Source: Acheta domesticus
Lineage: Eukaryota; Arthropoda; Insecta; Orthoptera; Gryllidae
Length of the DNA: 64,000 nucleotides
Assembly: GCA_031308135.1 (NCBI GenBank)
Contig: JAHLJT010000631.1
Location: 171,299,612-171,363,611 of the forward strand
Reading direction: 5' to 3'
Position 1 is the first letter of the stretch; each line of letters begins with the position of its first letter. Shown in pieces: positions 10,218 to 21,223 of the stretch. The position numbers and the translations under genes are program-made. The notes beneath the pieces are model-generated. The model did not search any database and had not been told where the DNA came from. It was given only the letters and a program-made list of their open reading frames with translations.

Positions 10218-10747
10218 GCCTTATATCAGTTTTTATTATTATTATTTCACTTTTATTTAACAGATCTTTTGTGATCTTTAGGTTTCAATTTTAAATTATG
10301 TATGGTTTTAATCTGCATGATAGGTGCGTCTGCAAGGGCTTTTTATAAACTATATTACGTTTTTTCAATTATTTGATACAGAGACCAAAGACCAAAGCTA
10401 TTAAAACCCCCTTTAAAGCCTAATAAATTAATCTATCGATTTCCGAAAAGATATTTAATACGTAAACATGAAGATCTCGAAGTACTACTCAAAGCACTGA
10501 AGCCATAAATGACTAAATGAGCACTAAATGAGATAAGAAACAATAAGTACCATATATTAATAAACAACTGAGATTGTAGAGCAAACTTCACCTTACTACT
10601 TCCGAAAAATAAATTAATTACAGGTGTTACAACAACGCATACGTTCTCGTGTTATTACTCTTGAGTTGAATTCCCCTCAACAATACGATCTCCAATTTCC
10701 AGTCCTAACATTCCTGTTTGAAGTACTTCAGATGTATAATGTCTGGC
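10218..10747. other. 530-bp block present only in the left arm
   Basis: The right arm reads straight through at about 27272 (GTTTTTAATTATAAAAATT in this orientation), whereas here GTTTTAA is followed by 530 extra bases and then TATAAAAATT. The block begins GCC and ends GGC, with TTATA near one end and TATAA near the other, but I see no convincing target duplication. It may be an insertion here or a deletion in the other arm. It is AT-rich and has no coding signal. Confidence 0.7.
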
Positions 10748-11226
10748 TATAAAAATTAAATGTTCTTAAAACATAAATGTACGCCTACCTGCCGTCATTT
10801 GTTCACGTCGATATTTCCTCTTCGAGAAGTGTGAGGTTATTGTTAGCGAAGCGAAAATTGCGAATTTTCTTAAGTTCGAAAAGTTTTTTAAATGCAAGAT
10901 TAGTAACCATATAAATGTAATGTCCAGCAATAGTCTGCCACGTGTGTAAATTCACAAAAAAATTCTATTGTATGTGGTGCATTATGTTTTTTATGTTAAG
11001 GTTAACAGTAGGTTTTACTTTCTATAGATCATTACAACATGCACGTACAGATATTGGCATGTATAAAACATTTCAATTACATTTTGTGAAATACACGGCT
11101 GTTTTTGAAAATTGCAACACCCAGAAGGAATGGTAGGAATCACTTAAAAGTTGGTTCATGTGTAGAATAGTGTATCCATGAAAATTATTAAATTCGCATA
11201 AAGATGGCGTGCAAATTGACCTAGTT

Positions 11227-12413
11227 CAACGCCACCTAGACACTAGTATAAGGCCTGTCGACTGACGCTGTGACGTCACATGGGTAGTCATCACAGCAGA
11301 CGAATCTTTCGCCGGCTGCTGAGAGTCAATATCGTTTACTTACTTTCTTCGGCACCTTAATAATGACTTTTTTTGAAGAAAAGAATGTTCGCGACATTTT
11401 ATTGCATTTCATTCAATTAACAGTTAATTTTGACTAAAAAGAGAAGAACGATTTAACGATTTTAAATTCAAAGTATAGCCATATTTTAAAATGTTGTGCT
11501 TGTTAGACTGGCACATATTTTTGAGGCAACAAATTGATGCTGCATGCATAACATCATTTTCCATAAGAAGAAAATTAATTTTGGTTATCTTGATTTTCTC
11601 AGTGGTTTCTAATGGACTCTAAGAGGTGCATATTGTCGTAAGGAAAAAGTACTTTTCTGTGGGATTTGCATAGATGTTCATAAACTATTTATAGATTTCG
11701 AGAATCGGAAAACAATGAAAGGCTTTTTGGTTCACTGGATTGTCAGAGATCACTGCAATCACTTCAAAACCAATCTTTTCAAGCCATACAATTATGGTTT
11801 TGATAAAATGGTTAAGCAATTCACCAGTCAATTTTCTGACCGGAAATATATCAACTACAACTTTATGTGATGAAGCGTACTAGTTACCATGAACACACAA
11901 ACTGTTGATGAATTTTCTTCATTAATGGAATTTTCGTCCATACTTCCTTATAGTCAACACTTGACTTCAAGAATGTTTCATCCATTAAGAGCACTACCAC
12001 AGTCTTCTCCTTATCATTTAACAAACTAAATGTCTTTTCTGTGTACCAGAACGCATGCTCTGTTGTTGTTTTAAACTTTGGGGTTGAATTGTATGGAAAG
12101 CAGTTTCAATGTGGGAATGCGCGGAAATCATATAACGCGAACTTCTAAACGTTCTTACAAGTTGTTGAGAGAATTTACCTTCTCGGATGCAAAATTGCTC
12201 TTCTACACATATCTTCTGTTCGCACAAATTTAAAGTATAGATATTATTACAAAATAAAGAGGATAAAAGCGCTGTTCTCAAGTATTTCTGTACACAAAAT
12301 TCACAGTTCTCACTTATTCACATGCAAAACACGCTGTAATGTATGACTACACGTAGTGACGTCAGAAACAAGACGCCCGTCTGCCAATTGGCCTGATGAT
12401 TTAGATGGCATTG
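11227..12413 (-). mobile_element. P-superfamily-like DNA transposon relic, left arm only
   Basis: This 1187-bp insertion is absent from the mirror position in the right arm (about 26795). It is flanked by the direct 7-bp repeat CCTAGTT (11220-11226 and 12414-12420), and the empty site has a single copy. The ends are short imperfect inverted repeats, CAACGCCACCTAG and (reverse complement of the right end) CAATGCCATCTAA. Minus-strand coding remnants resemble P-element/THAP9-type transposase. A TSD of 7-8 bp and CA-starting ends also fit that superfamily. It is far shorter than an autonomous element and broken by stops. Confidence 0.75.
11690..12281 (-). pseudogene. P-element-like transposase fragment
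   Basis: On the minus strand, one open stretch reads VVVLLMDETFLKSSVDY (around 11960-12015), resembling the Asp-Glu-containing block of P/THAP9 transposases. A later stretch reads LLNHFIKTIIVWLEKIGFEV and AVISDNPVNQKAF (about 11719-11810). It matches the conserved 'helix, Gly-Phe-x-Val, SDN-x-x-N' block of the same family. A further segment at 12018-12281 is open but unrecognised. The pieces are in different frames with stops, no THAP zinc finger is visible, and the C-terminal part is missing. It is non-functional. Confidence 0.65.
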
Positions 12414-12506
12414 CCTAGTTCTTTTATGTGGCAGGTCAAGGCAGTGTTACCACAGACTCAGTCGGTGTAGAGCCGTAAAATTTCGTGGAAACGTGCAAGT
12501 GCTGGT

Positions 12507-13453
12507 ATGCCTCGTCCATGCCAAAGGACGCAATATCAGCCCCTGAATGAGTTCGAACGGGGAGAATGATCGGTCTTCGGGAAGTGGGATTGTCATACCG
12601 TGACATTGTGGCTCGAACAGGGCGCGTTGCTAAGGACAGTGATGCGTGTGTGGATAGAGGAGAGACAAGCGTGTATATGATAACACAATGTGACCACAGT
12701 GCGAGGTGACCGCCATCTCCGCTTGGCCGTAACCAACAGAACGGCGTCGCCCACAGAGTTGGCTCGACTTTGGAGCACTGCAACGGATACGGTCATGTCT
12801 TCGTCGATTATTCGACGCTGTCTTCTGAGGGCTGGATTGGTGAAAACTCACACCACTGCGTCGGATTCCTTTGTACAGAAACCAACCAAAGCCTCAGACA
12901 GCAATGGGCACGTGAACGTGTTCATTGGTGTGCTGAGTGGCAAAATGTGGTGTTTTCGGACGAGACCAGCTTGCGCTACAGCGATGGTCGCGTAGGTGTT
13001 CGACGCTACCGTGGTGATCGCAATCTGCCAGCCTGTATTGTTCCGCGCAATAGCGGACAAACGCCGAGAGTGATGGTTTGGTGCTCCATTGGCTACAATG
13101 TGCGATCTCGTCTCATACATATTGAGGGCAATCTGAACAGCAACCGCTATATTAGGGAGGCTTTAGAGCTTGAGGTACTGCCCCTCCTGCAAGCAGCTCC
13201 ACAAGTCATATTTTAGCAGAACAATGCCCGACATCACGTCGCGAGGAATGTGCAAGCTTTCTGCGAAGAACGACGGGTATCATTGCTTCCCTCGCCCGCA
13301 CGTTCGCCTCACATGTCGCCCATCGAATATGTCTGGGATATGATCGGTCTGCAACTTGTTCGTTCTGGTCCTCCTGCAGCCATTGTCGATGCTTTGTCAC
13401 GCATAGAAACCGCGTGGCAGCATATCCACACTCTCTTTGAATCCGTGCTATGA
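12507..13453 (+). pseudogene. Tc1-like transposase pseudogene (left copy)
   Basis: The remnant starts at ATG 12507 with MPRPCQRTQ and then LNEFERGRMIGLREVGLSYR and DIVARTGR, a typical Tc1 helix-turn-helix N-terminus. After frame changes come LRQQWARERVHW and VVFSDETSLRYS, with the first catalytic Asp. The second catalytic block, normally QQDNARPH, reads stop-QNNARHH, so the Asp is now Asn and a TAG precedes it. The third block, SPIEYVWD, keeps its Glu. At about 947 bp it has roughly the normal length of a 310-340-residue transposase, so decay is by point mutation and small indels rather than deletion. Confidence 0.9.
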
Positions 13454-13630
13454 CTTCTAGAGGCTCTGTTGGCAGCGCGTAGCCTTTACACAGTATTAAA
13501 TTCTCATGGTCAAAATTCAGGAACAGTTCCGTAATTATAATCATTTGTGTATTGTGATTTTTGGAATCTGTTGTATAAATTTCATTGTAATAGTATGTCT
13601 CCTTCTTGGTGTTGCAATTTTCACAAAAAT

Positions 13631-15350
13631 CAGTGTGTGTTCTACTGTGTTCACGGTAAATAGTGATTTTTGTTTGAAATGTGTATACTGCTCTCATTTA
13701 AATAGTCTTCGAGACTTAATACTGAACGATGTGAACAAATATTTTTGAAGTTTTCTATTTTCCGTCTAGTGAATAAGTAGAACTTTTCTAATTTTTCTAC
13801 AGCGATATCTCACATTGTCTAGTTTCATTATCTATTTCTAGCTGATCGAAATTTTAAGACATGTCCCAAATTTCTAAGCCATTTTCAACTAGATTGATTC
13901 TCGTGGCGTAAGATGTTTTTTGCCTAACATAATTTAGTTGTAAATTTTTAAGTAATGGCATTCACTATTTTTAATATATGATTAGTTGTGGAGCAATAAC
14001 ATTAAGAGATGGAAAGTTTAGGTATGCCGCGCGTTCCCACTAGTTTGTAACGACTACATAACATAATACCAGTTGAATCCGATGTGATCACTTTGATTGA
14101 ACTCGATTTAAAAATGTTATCGCGGCCGTCAACAACTTAGTTCACGATGGCCTCATCGACACCACACGTTCCTCAGCGGCTGTTTCCAATCCGTAAAAAT
14201 ATTTCCCGGACTTCGATTTGAAACATTAACACACAGATTTCGCATTCAACTCTCCGCTGCATTTCTGCGTTAGTTATCATTAACGGTTCCGAAAAATAAG
14301 GACATATTTTGTTGGAATTTTCGAAATTCTAGAAGTTCTAATGAAACTCGAACTTCTATGAATGAAGTTCTATTGAACTTTTTTCCGTATATTTAAGCCA
14401 ATTTTGTTGTATTCGAGCAAAATGAATATTTTTTGAAGTACGCAAATCTCCATTTGTTACGTACCCAGAAACATTTAATGGTTCGATTCAAATTCAGAGG
14501 ATATTCCTTTTGGGGAAATCCCCAAAACGTTTTAGACTGTAGTGTTGTTCACAGACATGTTTTGAGAATGGAAAAGAGAAAGATTGCATGATTATTGGAA
14601 AACGAGATTAAGTAAATATTGATGTTGAGAACTATTCCGTGCGTGACCAATTAAGGAATTTCTATAATCATCTATTTCACACACTTAATATAATGAAAAC
14701 TCGTATACTATTATAATTAAAATATAGGCAAAGAACGCGATATTCGAAATTTTCTTGCTGATTGTTTCCCTCATTTTTCAAACAAGATAACGAATTCTCT
14801 GCTTTTGGATTCTGATTTCCCTCTGAGTTCGCGTTTTGAGTTGAACTTTTCGGATCACCTGTTCAGTTTCTGTCCTTGGCAAGCAAGGTATAGTCATAAA
14901 GAAATTGTAATAAAACAATAAAACAGTAACCGGAGCCGTCCGTGAGCGGAAAATGCCCACGTGCTCTCCAGCATCCAGCTCTTTAGTTAAGGGAGCTGGA
15001 AAGGGACGGGTATCAATTTTTTGGGCCTCTTCAGGGATAGAAGAAGAATAGGAGATGGATAGAAGGTGCAAGTCTGCATATTTTAAAATATTAGGTTTGA
15101 AATATAATTGAATGGATGGGAAATGACCTGATGGATCAAGAACGTGGCAAGAATCTTCAATACTAATTCACTTTATTGCTAAAGTTTGATCGCTAATACT
15201 GAAGATATTGGTGAGTTCTTAGTCATTCCATATCCAGTCAATAATATTGTCGTAAAGGGATAAATTAGCCACCATACATGGTAATGGCTTTTAAAGTTGC
15301 TTTTTCAAGTAAATTTACAAATGAAAAAAAATTAAAAGGAAAAAAAATAA
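13631..15350. other. AT-rich DNA, no recognisable gene
   Basis: This is single-copy-looking AT-rich sequence, mirrored at about 23880-25570. The open frames at 14778-15071 and in the mirror lack any known domain and differ by indels between arms, so they are not supported as genes. Confidence 0.6.
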
Positions 15351-15356
15351 AAGTAA

Positions 15357-15598
15357 AATTAAGATTTATTAATGGGTAATGTGATTTATTTCTTTAATAA
15401 TTAATAAATTGTGTTCCGAATCGTTGAAAAAATATTTACTTCATTATTAGTAGAGCAATCTAGAAGCTCAGAGAAACAGAGATTAGAATTTTGGGACATG
15501 TCGGTAATAATTAAGATTTATTAATGGATAATGTGATTTATTTCTTTAATAAGTAATAACTTGAGTTCCGAATCGTTGAAAAAAAACATTATTAGTAA
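15357..15598. repeat. Tandem duplication, unit about 150 bp
   Basis: The block running from ATTAAGATTTATTAATGG through TTCCGAATCGTTGAAAAAA occurs at about 15357-15431 and again at about 15515-15590. A linker carrying CAGAGAAACAGAGATTAGAA lies between them. The same linker phrase recurs 600 bp downstream at 16072-16115. The duplication is also in the right arm (about 23625-23860). Confidence 0.65.
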
Positions 15599-16066
15599 AG
15601 AAAAAGCCTTTGGCATTGAATAACCCGATATTCAGTTTCTCTACAAAAAAGGAAAAAAGAATAAATCATAAATGCAAAGTTGTGTAAATGTAAAGTTTTG
15701 TGTTAGACGCGAGATGATGAAATTATATTTAATGTCCTATGTATTCTATTATTGAAATTTAAATAGCCTTTTCAACAGGGGAAGAAATTCTTTAAAACTT
15801 TTCTCATTTTACATTGTCTTTTTTTAATTTCACTATAGGTAACAACGTGAATGATGATGATCATGATGTGATGTGAAGGAACATAAAGCGATTTGCCGAC
15901 AAGTGTGCTATCTCTGCAAGATGGATATCTCCTGTGATAACTACAAAATATAATCAAATCAATATTCACTATTTCACTATAAATATTTGCATATTTCTTT
16001 GCATAATTATTTGCATGTTTCTTCTTATGCCATATGCTCCGTTGCTCTGCCATTTAAGCTATTTAG

Positions 16067-16247
16067 ACGGTCAGAGAAACAGAGATCAGAATTTTGGGAC
16101 ATGTCGGTAATAATACTTTGCCTATGGCAAATATTCTTTGCGACGTATTTTACCTTGTCGCCGTGGGTAGCTCGTACAATTACATAGGAATATGTTTCCT
16201 GCATCACAATTGCCTGGCATAATTACTTCTTAGTTATTTAGCTAATA
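16067..16247. other. Extra block of about 150-180 bp in the left arm
   Basis: Left-arm sequence between AGCTATTTA and GATGTTTAAAC is not present at the mirror site (about 21000-21020). It begins with a second copy of the CAGAGAAACAGAGATCAGAA phrase found at 15472, so a local duplication or gene-conversion-like event is possible. The exact limits are uncertain. Confidence 0.5.
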
Positions 16248-16272
16248 ATTGATGTTTAAACTGTTCAAAGAA

Positions 16273-16347
16273 TGTTCGGTAGCTCAAATTGAAGAGCAAC
16301 TGGACGTAGTATACCGGAAGATTCGGGTTCGATTCCCGGCGGGGAAC
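16273..16347 (+). repeat. tRNA-like sequence, probable SINE head (left copy)
   Basis: It contains an A-box-like GGTAGCTCAAATTGAAGAGC with a foldable D arm (GCTC/GAGC), an anticodon-arm-like segment, and a near-perfect B box GGTTCGATTCC with a T arm (CGGG/CCCG). The acceptor stem is poor, so a functional tRNA is unlikely. The right copy (20899-20975, minus strand) has a cleaner GTAGAGC and CCGG/CCGG stem. Confidence 0.55.
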
Positions 16348-16754
16348 TCAATTATTCTGAAACTGCCGATTGATAATTCTTTACAAATTCAGTTATTATT
16401 ATAACAAGATTACTACAAATAACCAATTACTTTCACTCACTGGTAGACCTATAGCAGTCACAATAGTTTAAATAGGTTAGTAGTTAGGTCGACCACACTT
16501 AATTTTAAGTTTAATTTAAGTTAATGCCTTATCTTACGAGGCGAGACTTGGGCCTTCCGTCTTACCACGCAAATCTCACTACGCTCCTTTCACGTAGCGG
16601 AGAAGGAAGGTATTATCTCGGGCGACGAAACAGGCGATTTAATTTAGCTCAGAGGTTTCTTTAGGCTTGATCTTTTACATGTAGTTAATCTACTACATGG
16701 GACAGCCCGGCTTTACTTCCTCTGCGAAGGAAGGCGTTTCGCCCTAAAAGATCC

Positions 16755-16850
16755 ACAGTTTCGATCGGGTTTGACCGCAATCTTGGGTACAACAACCCGA
16801 TACGCTGACCGTTGTATACATCGAATCTGCTGTTATACAATCGAACACTT
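16755..16850 (-). repeat. Second tRNA-like sequence (left copy)
   Basis: On the minus strand the sequence has GTCAGCGTATCGGGTT and a B-box-like segment, here decayed to GCGGTCAAACCCG. The mirror copy at 20386-20465 keeps GGGTTCAAACCC. It resembles the Asp/Glu-type tRNA head of a SINE but is too degenerate to be a tRNA gene. Confidence 0.4.
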
Positions 16851-17809
16851 GACTTTTCAGGTTATTCTGATTTCATGATTTTTATTTTCGAAAACATTCC
16901 GTGCCACTCTTCACACTTCATTGCGGTAATGCCGATATTAAATACATCGTAGGCACGAATAACTGCACTTCAAATAATCTACTTTAAGAATAAATCAATC
17001 GACTTTGCTAGAGAAATATTTTTAGAAACCTCGTTTTCAAATTGCTAATAATGTCATTTTCGTGTTGTTTATCTGGTATCCTCGCACCATCAGGGGGCGC
17101 GCTAGTTGTCACGCTTCCCCGCTTTCTAGAGAAGGGGAGGGGCAGTCGAAGGGATAGAGCTCTTTCCCTTATATGTCCGCCTGGCTATACAAGCAGAGTC
17201 GGCATCAGAACGGGCAGTCACCGCCCTTATGGACGCCCCTCGGGTGCACAAGCTCTTTACTACTCCGATTTAAAGAGTGACACTTCCAGGTCACGAGGTG
17301 GAAGGAGAAGTGAACATTGCCATGTAATCGGTAGCTCCAATGCCGGAAAGTTTAAGTAGTAACTAAGCTCCCGAATGGATGACAGTTTCGCCTCTCCCCT
17401 TTACGTCCAGTTCGTGATCTTGAAGTGCCACTGTTTTAATGCGGAGTATACTTGTACAGACATGCGCGCCCTCTCTCCGCGCAACATTGAACCGCACCTC
17501 TGCTTACTGTTGCAAACTACCCAGAACCGGGATAAGTGGCTCAGGCATAAACTGATGTCACTACAGTGCCACTGACCGGGTGGCAGGATTTTCGACTCCA
17601 GCTACATAGGTGTTGTAATTCAGTCGCTGTCAGGAGAGAATTCTAGCACCCGGCTGCTTTGATCGGTAGTTTTACGTGTTTTTCCGATCATACCAGACAA
17701 AGGTCGGAGCAGTACCCTAACAGACGGGCCAATGAACCGCATGCGATCTTTCCTTCCTCTTCCTTTTTCCATCTTCATACCTTACTTACACACCATTTTA
17801 GATTCACTA
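16851..17809. other. No recognisable gene
   Basis: Mixed-composition repetitive sequence between the tRNA-like piece and repeat copy B, mirrored at about 19430-20385. Short open frames (for example 17042-17359) show no domain. It may be part of one composite element with the tRNA-like segments. Confidence 0.5.
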
Positions 17810-18050
17810 CACTGCTTCACATGCTGTAGACCAGTCGGGATCTTAGAGCTTGTCCCGACTCCGGCGGTGCCCCGCTGTGGGAAGTGCCAGGTTGGGGAAA
17901 ACTACTACGAGTAGACGACGGTAGATCGGCGCCGGATCTCACCATCCAGTGGATGCAGATCACTGCCATCTTACGAAGAGAAACATGCACTACACTTACG
18001 GACTGTTAACCTTAGTTTGTTGACGCGCCCGGAATCAACCAAGTAACCTA
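17810..18050 (-). repeat. Interspersed repeat, copy B (left arm)
   Basis: This is the inverted relative of 6215-6472, sharing GGCGGTGATCTTC-like, CTGGATGGTGAGATCC and GTCGGGACAAGCTCTAAGATC phrases in the minus orientation. It lies next to the 1000-N gap. Confidence 0.65.
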
Positions 18051-18124
18051 CCCCGGCCGCTTCTTACCCCCGGCGCCGACCTTGAAGGCGAACGCCGTCT
18101 TACAGGCCACCGCGCCCTTTGCCC

Positions 18125-19124
18125 NNNNNNNNNNNNNNNNNNNNNNNNNNNNNNNNNNNNNNNNNNNNNNNNNNNNNNNNNNNNNNNNNNNNNNNNNNNN
18201 NNNNNNNNNNNNNNNNNNNNNNNNNNNNNNNNNNNNNNNNNNNNNNNNNNNNNNNNNNNNNNNNNNNNNNNNNNNNNNNNNNNNNNNNNNNNNNNNNNNN
18301 NNNNNNNNNNNNNNNNNNNNNNNNNNNNNNNNNNNNNNNNNNNNNNNNNNNNNNNNNNNNNNNNNNNNNNNNNNNNNNNNNNNNNNNNNNNNNNNNNNNN
18401 NNNNNNNNNNNNNNNNNNNNNNNNNNNNNNNNNNNNNNNNNNNNNNNNNNNNNNNNNNNNNNNNNNNNNNNNNNNNNNNNNNNNNNNNNNNNNNNNNNNN
18501 NNNNNNNNNNNNNNNNNNNNNNNNNNNNNNNNNNNNNNNNNNNNNNNNNNNNNNNNNNNNNNNNNNNNNNNNNNNNNNNNNNNNNNNNNNNNNNNNNNNN
18601 NNNNNNNNNNNNNNNNNNNNNNNNNNNNNNNNNNNNNNNNNNNNNNNNNNNNNNNNNNNNNNNNNNNNNNNNNNNNNNNNNNNNNNNNNNNNNNNNNNNN
18701 NNNNNNNNNNNNNNNNNNNNNNNNNNNNNNNNNNNNNNNNNNNNNNNNNNNNNNNNNNNNNNNNNNNNNNNNNNNNNNNNNNNNNNNNNNNNNNNNNNNN
18801 NNNNNNNNNNNNNNNNNNNNNNNNNNNNNNNNNNNNNNNNNNNNNNNNNNNNNNNNNNNNNNNNNNNNNNNNNNNNNNNNNNNNNNNNNNNNNNNNNNNN
18901 NNNNNNNNNNNNNNNNNNNNNNNNNNNNNNNNNNNNNNNNNNNNNNNNNNNNNNNNNNNNNNNNNNNNNNNNNNNNNNNNNNNNNNNNNNNNNNNNNNNN
19001 NNNNNNNNNNNNNNNNNNNNNNNNNNNNNNNNNNNNNNNNNNNNNNNNNNNNNNNNNNNNNNNNNNNNNNNNNNNNNNNNNNNNNNNNNNNNNNNNNNNN
19101 NNNNNNNNNNNNNNNNNNNNNNNN
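18125..19124. other. Assembly gap, exactly 1000 N
   Basis: The run of N is exactly 1000 bases and sits at the symmetry centre of the inverted repeat. A round number suggests a placeholder of unknown true size. Confidence 0.99.
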
Positions 19125-19164
19125 CGGGCGGGTGGTAAGAAGCGGCCCAGGATAGGTTACTTGG

Positions 19165-19425
19165 TTGATTAGTGATTCCGGGCGCGTCAACGGGTAAGGT
19201 TAATATTCCCGTAAGTGTAGTGCATGTTTCTCTTCGTGAGATGGCGGTGATCTTCACACACTGGATGGTGAGATCCGGCGCCGATCTACCGTCGATCTAC
19301 TAGTAGTAGTTTTCCCCAACCTGGCACTTCCCAACAGCGGGGCACCGCCGGAGTCGGGACAAGCTCTAAGATCCCGACTGGTCTACCAGCATGTGAAGCA
19401 GTGTAGTGAATCTAAATGTGTGTGT
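19165..19425 (+). repeat. Interspersed repeat, copy B (right arm)
   Basis: It aligns with 6215-6472 in the same orientation and is the mirror of 17810-18050. See those entries for shared phrases. Confidence 0.65.
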
Positions 19426-19429
19426 AAGT

Positions 19430-20385
19430 AAGGGATGAGGATGGGAAAAGGAAGAGGAAGGAAAGATCGCATGCGGTTCATGGCCCGTCTGTTAGGGTAC
19501 TGCTCCGACCTTTGCCTGGTATTGATCGGAAAAAACACGTAAAACTACCGATCAAAGCAGCCGGGTGCTAGAATTCTCCTCCTGACAGCGACTGAATTCC
19601 AACTACCTATATAGCTGGAGTCGAAAATCCTGCCACCCGGTCAGTGGCACTGTAGTGACATCAGTTTATGCCCTGAGCCACCTTATCCCGGTTCTGGGTA
19701 GTTTGCAACAGTAAGCAGAGGTGCGGTTCAATGTTGCGCGGAGAGAGGCGCGCATGTCTGTACAAGTATACTGCGATTAAACAGTGGCACTTCAAGATCA
19801 CGAACTGGACGTAAAGGGGAGAGGCGAAACTGTCATCCATTCGGGAGCTTAGTTACTACTTAAACTTTTGGCATTGGAGCTACCGATTATATGGCAATGT
19901 TCCCTTCTCCTTCCACCTCGTGACCTGGAAGTGTCTCTCTTCGGAGTAAAGAGCTTGTGCACCCGAAGGGCGTTATTAAGGGCGGTGACTGCCCGTTCTG
20001 ATGCCGACTCTGGCTTGTAAAGCCAGGCGGACAGATAAGGGAACGAGCTCTATCCCTTCGACTGCCCCTCCCCTTCTTTAGAAAGCTGGGAAGCGTGACA
20101 ACTAGCGCTCCCCCTGATGGTGCGGGGATACCACATAAACATTTACTACCACGAAATGGACATTATTAGCAATTTGAAATCGAGGTTCTAAAATATTTCT
20201 CTAGCAAAGTCGATTGATTTATTCTTAAAGTTAGATTTATTTGAAGTGGATGTATTCGTGCCTACGATGTATTTAATATCGGCATTACCGCAATGAAGAG
20301 TGAAGAGTGGCACGGAATGTTGTCGAAAATAAAAATCATGAAATCAGAATAACCTGAAAGTCAAGTGTTCGATAGTATAACGGCA
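19430..20385. other. No recognisable gene
   Basis: Mirror of 16851-17809. Unrecognised repetitive sequence. Confidence 0.5.
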
Positions 20386-20465
20386 GATTCGATAGTATAA
20401 CAGTCAGCGTATCGGGTTGTGACACTTACGGTTCAGCACCCAAGATTGCGGGTTCAAACCCGATC
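20386..20465 (+). repeat. Second tRNA-like sequence (right copy)
   Basis: TTCGATAGTATAACAGTCAGCG followed by an intact B-box-like GGGTTCAAACCC gives an A-box/B-box spacing similar to Asp/Glu-type tRNAs. The phrase TTCGATAGTATAAC is duplicated just upstream (20370-20385). It is probably a SINE head or a tRNA pseudogene. Confidence 0.45.
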
Positions 20466-20898
20466 GAAACTGTGGATTTTTAAGGGGGAAATGTCTTCTT
20501 TCACAGGGGAAGTAAAGCCGGCTGTCCCATGTAGTAGATTCACTACATGTAAAACATCCTCAAGCCTAAAAGAAACCTCTGGGCTAAATTTAAATCGCCT
20601 GTTTCGTCGCCCGAGATAATACCTTTCTTCTCCGCTACGTGAAAGGAGCTTAGTGAGATTTGCGTGGTAAGACGGAAGAGCGGTCCCGAAGGCCCGAGTC
20701 TCGCCATGTAAAATAAAGCATTAACTTAAATTATACTTAAAATTAAGTGTGGGCGATCTAACTCCTAACCTATTTAAACTATTGTGATTGCCATAGGTCT
20801 ACCAGTGAGCGAAAGTAATTGCTTATTTGTAGTCAATCTTGTTATAATAATAAACTGAATTTGTAAAGAATTATCAATCGGCACTCTCAGAATAATTG

Positions 20899-20975
20899 AG
20901 TTCCCCGGCGGGGAATCGAACCCGGATCTTCCGGTATACTACGTCCGGTTGCTCTACAATTTGAGCTACCGAACA
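20899..20975 (-). repeat. tRNA-like sequence, probable SINE head (right copy)
   Basis: The minus strand reads GGTAGCTCAAATTGTAGAGC, then CCGGACGTAGTATACCGG and GGGTTCGATTCC. The D and T arms can fold, but the acceptor stem is weak and the anticodon loop irregular. It is the better preserved of the two copies. Confidence 0.6.
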
Positions 20976-21223
20976 TTCTTTGAACAGTTTAAACATCATT
21001 TAATCATTTAAATAGCTGAAATGGCGGAGCAACGGAGCACATGAAGAATATAATACGGAGCATATGAAGAGCATATGAAGCATATAAGAAGAAACATGCA
21101 AATAATTATGCAAAGAAATATGCAAATATTTATAGTGAAAAAATGAATATTGATTTGATAATATTTTGTAGTTATCACAGGAGATATCCATACTTGCAGA
21201 GATAGCACACTTGTCGGCAAATC

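Larger units (their letters stand above)
11100..13630 (+). mobile_element. Tc1-like DNA transposon relic 2 (left copy), interrupted
   Basis: The inverted terminal sequences GAAAATTGCAACACCCAGAAG (from 11107) and CTTCTTGGTGTTGCAATTTTC (ending near 13622) enclose a degenerate Tc1-like transposase. Similarity between the ends continues outward for some tens of bases, so the true ends may lie slightly further out. The element is split by the P-like insertion at 11227-12413. The uninterrupted sister copy is at about 25578-26915 in the right arm. Confidence 0.75.
1..18124 (+). repeat. Left arm of giant inverted repeat
   Basis: The reverse complement of this stretch is found in the same order at 19125-37983, with high identity and only scattered substitutions and indels over most of its length. 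The first bases of the window pair with the bases ending at 37983, so the arm may extend beyond the window. It contains only transposable-element relics and unrecognised AT-rich DNA. Relative to the other arm it carries extra DNA at 11227-12413, 10218-10747 and about 16067-16247, and it lacks the inserts at 21224-23309 and 34106-34547. Whether the duplication is biological or an assembly join of two haplotypes cannot be decided from sequence alone. Confidence 0.95.

Noticed and set aside
16273..16347. Functional tRNA gene
   Set aside because: B box and D/T arms are good but the acceptor stem does not pair properly and the anticodon loop is irregular; it also lies among repeats, so a SINE head is more likely.
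18048..19257. Four long open frames across the 1000-N gap
   Set aside because: Nearly all residues are undetermined; the frames exist only because N contains no stop.
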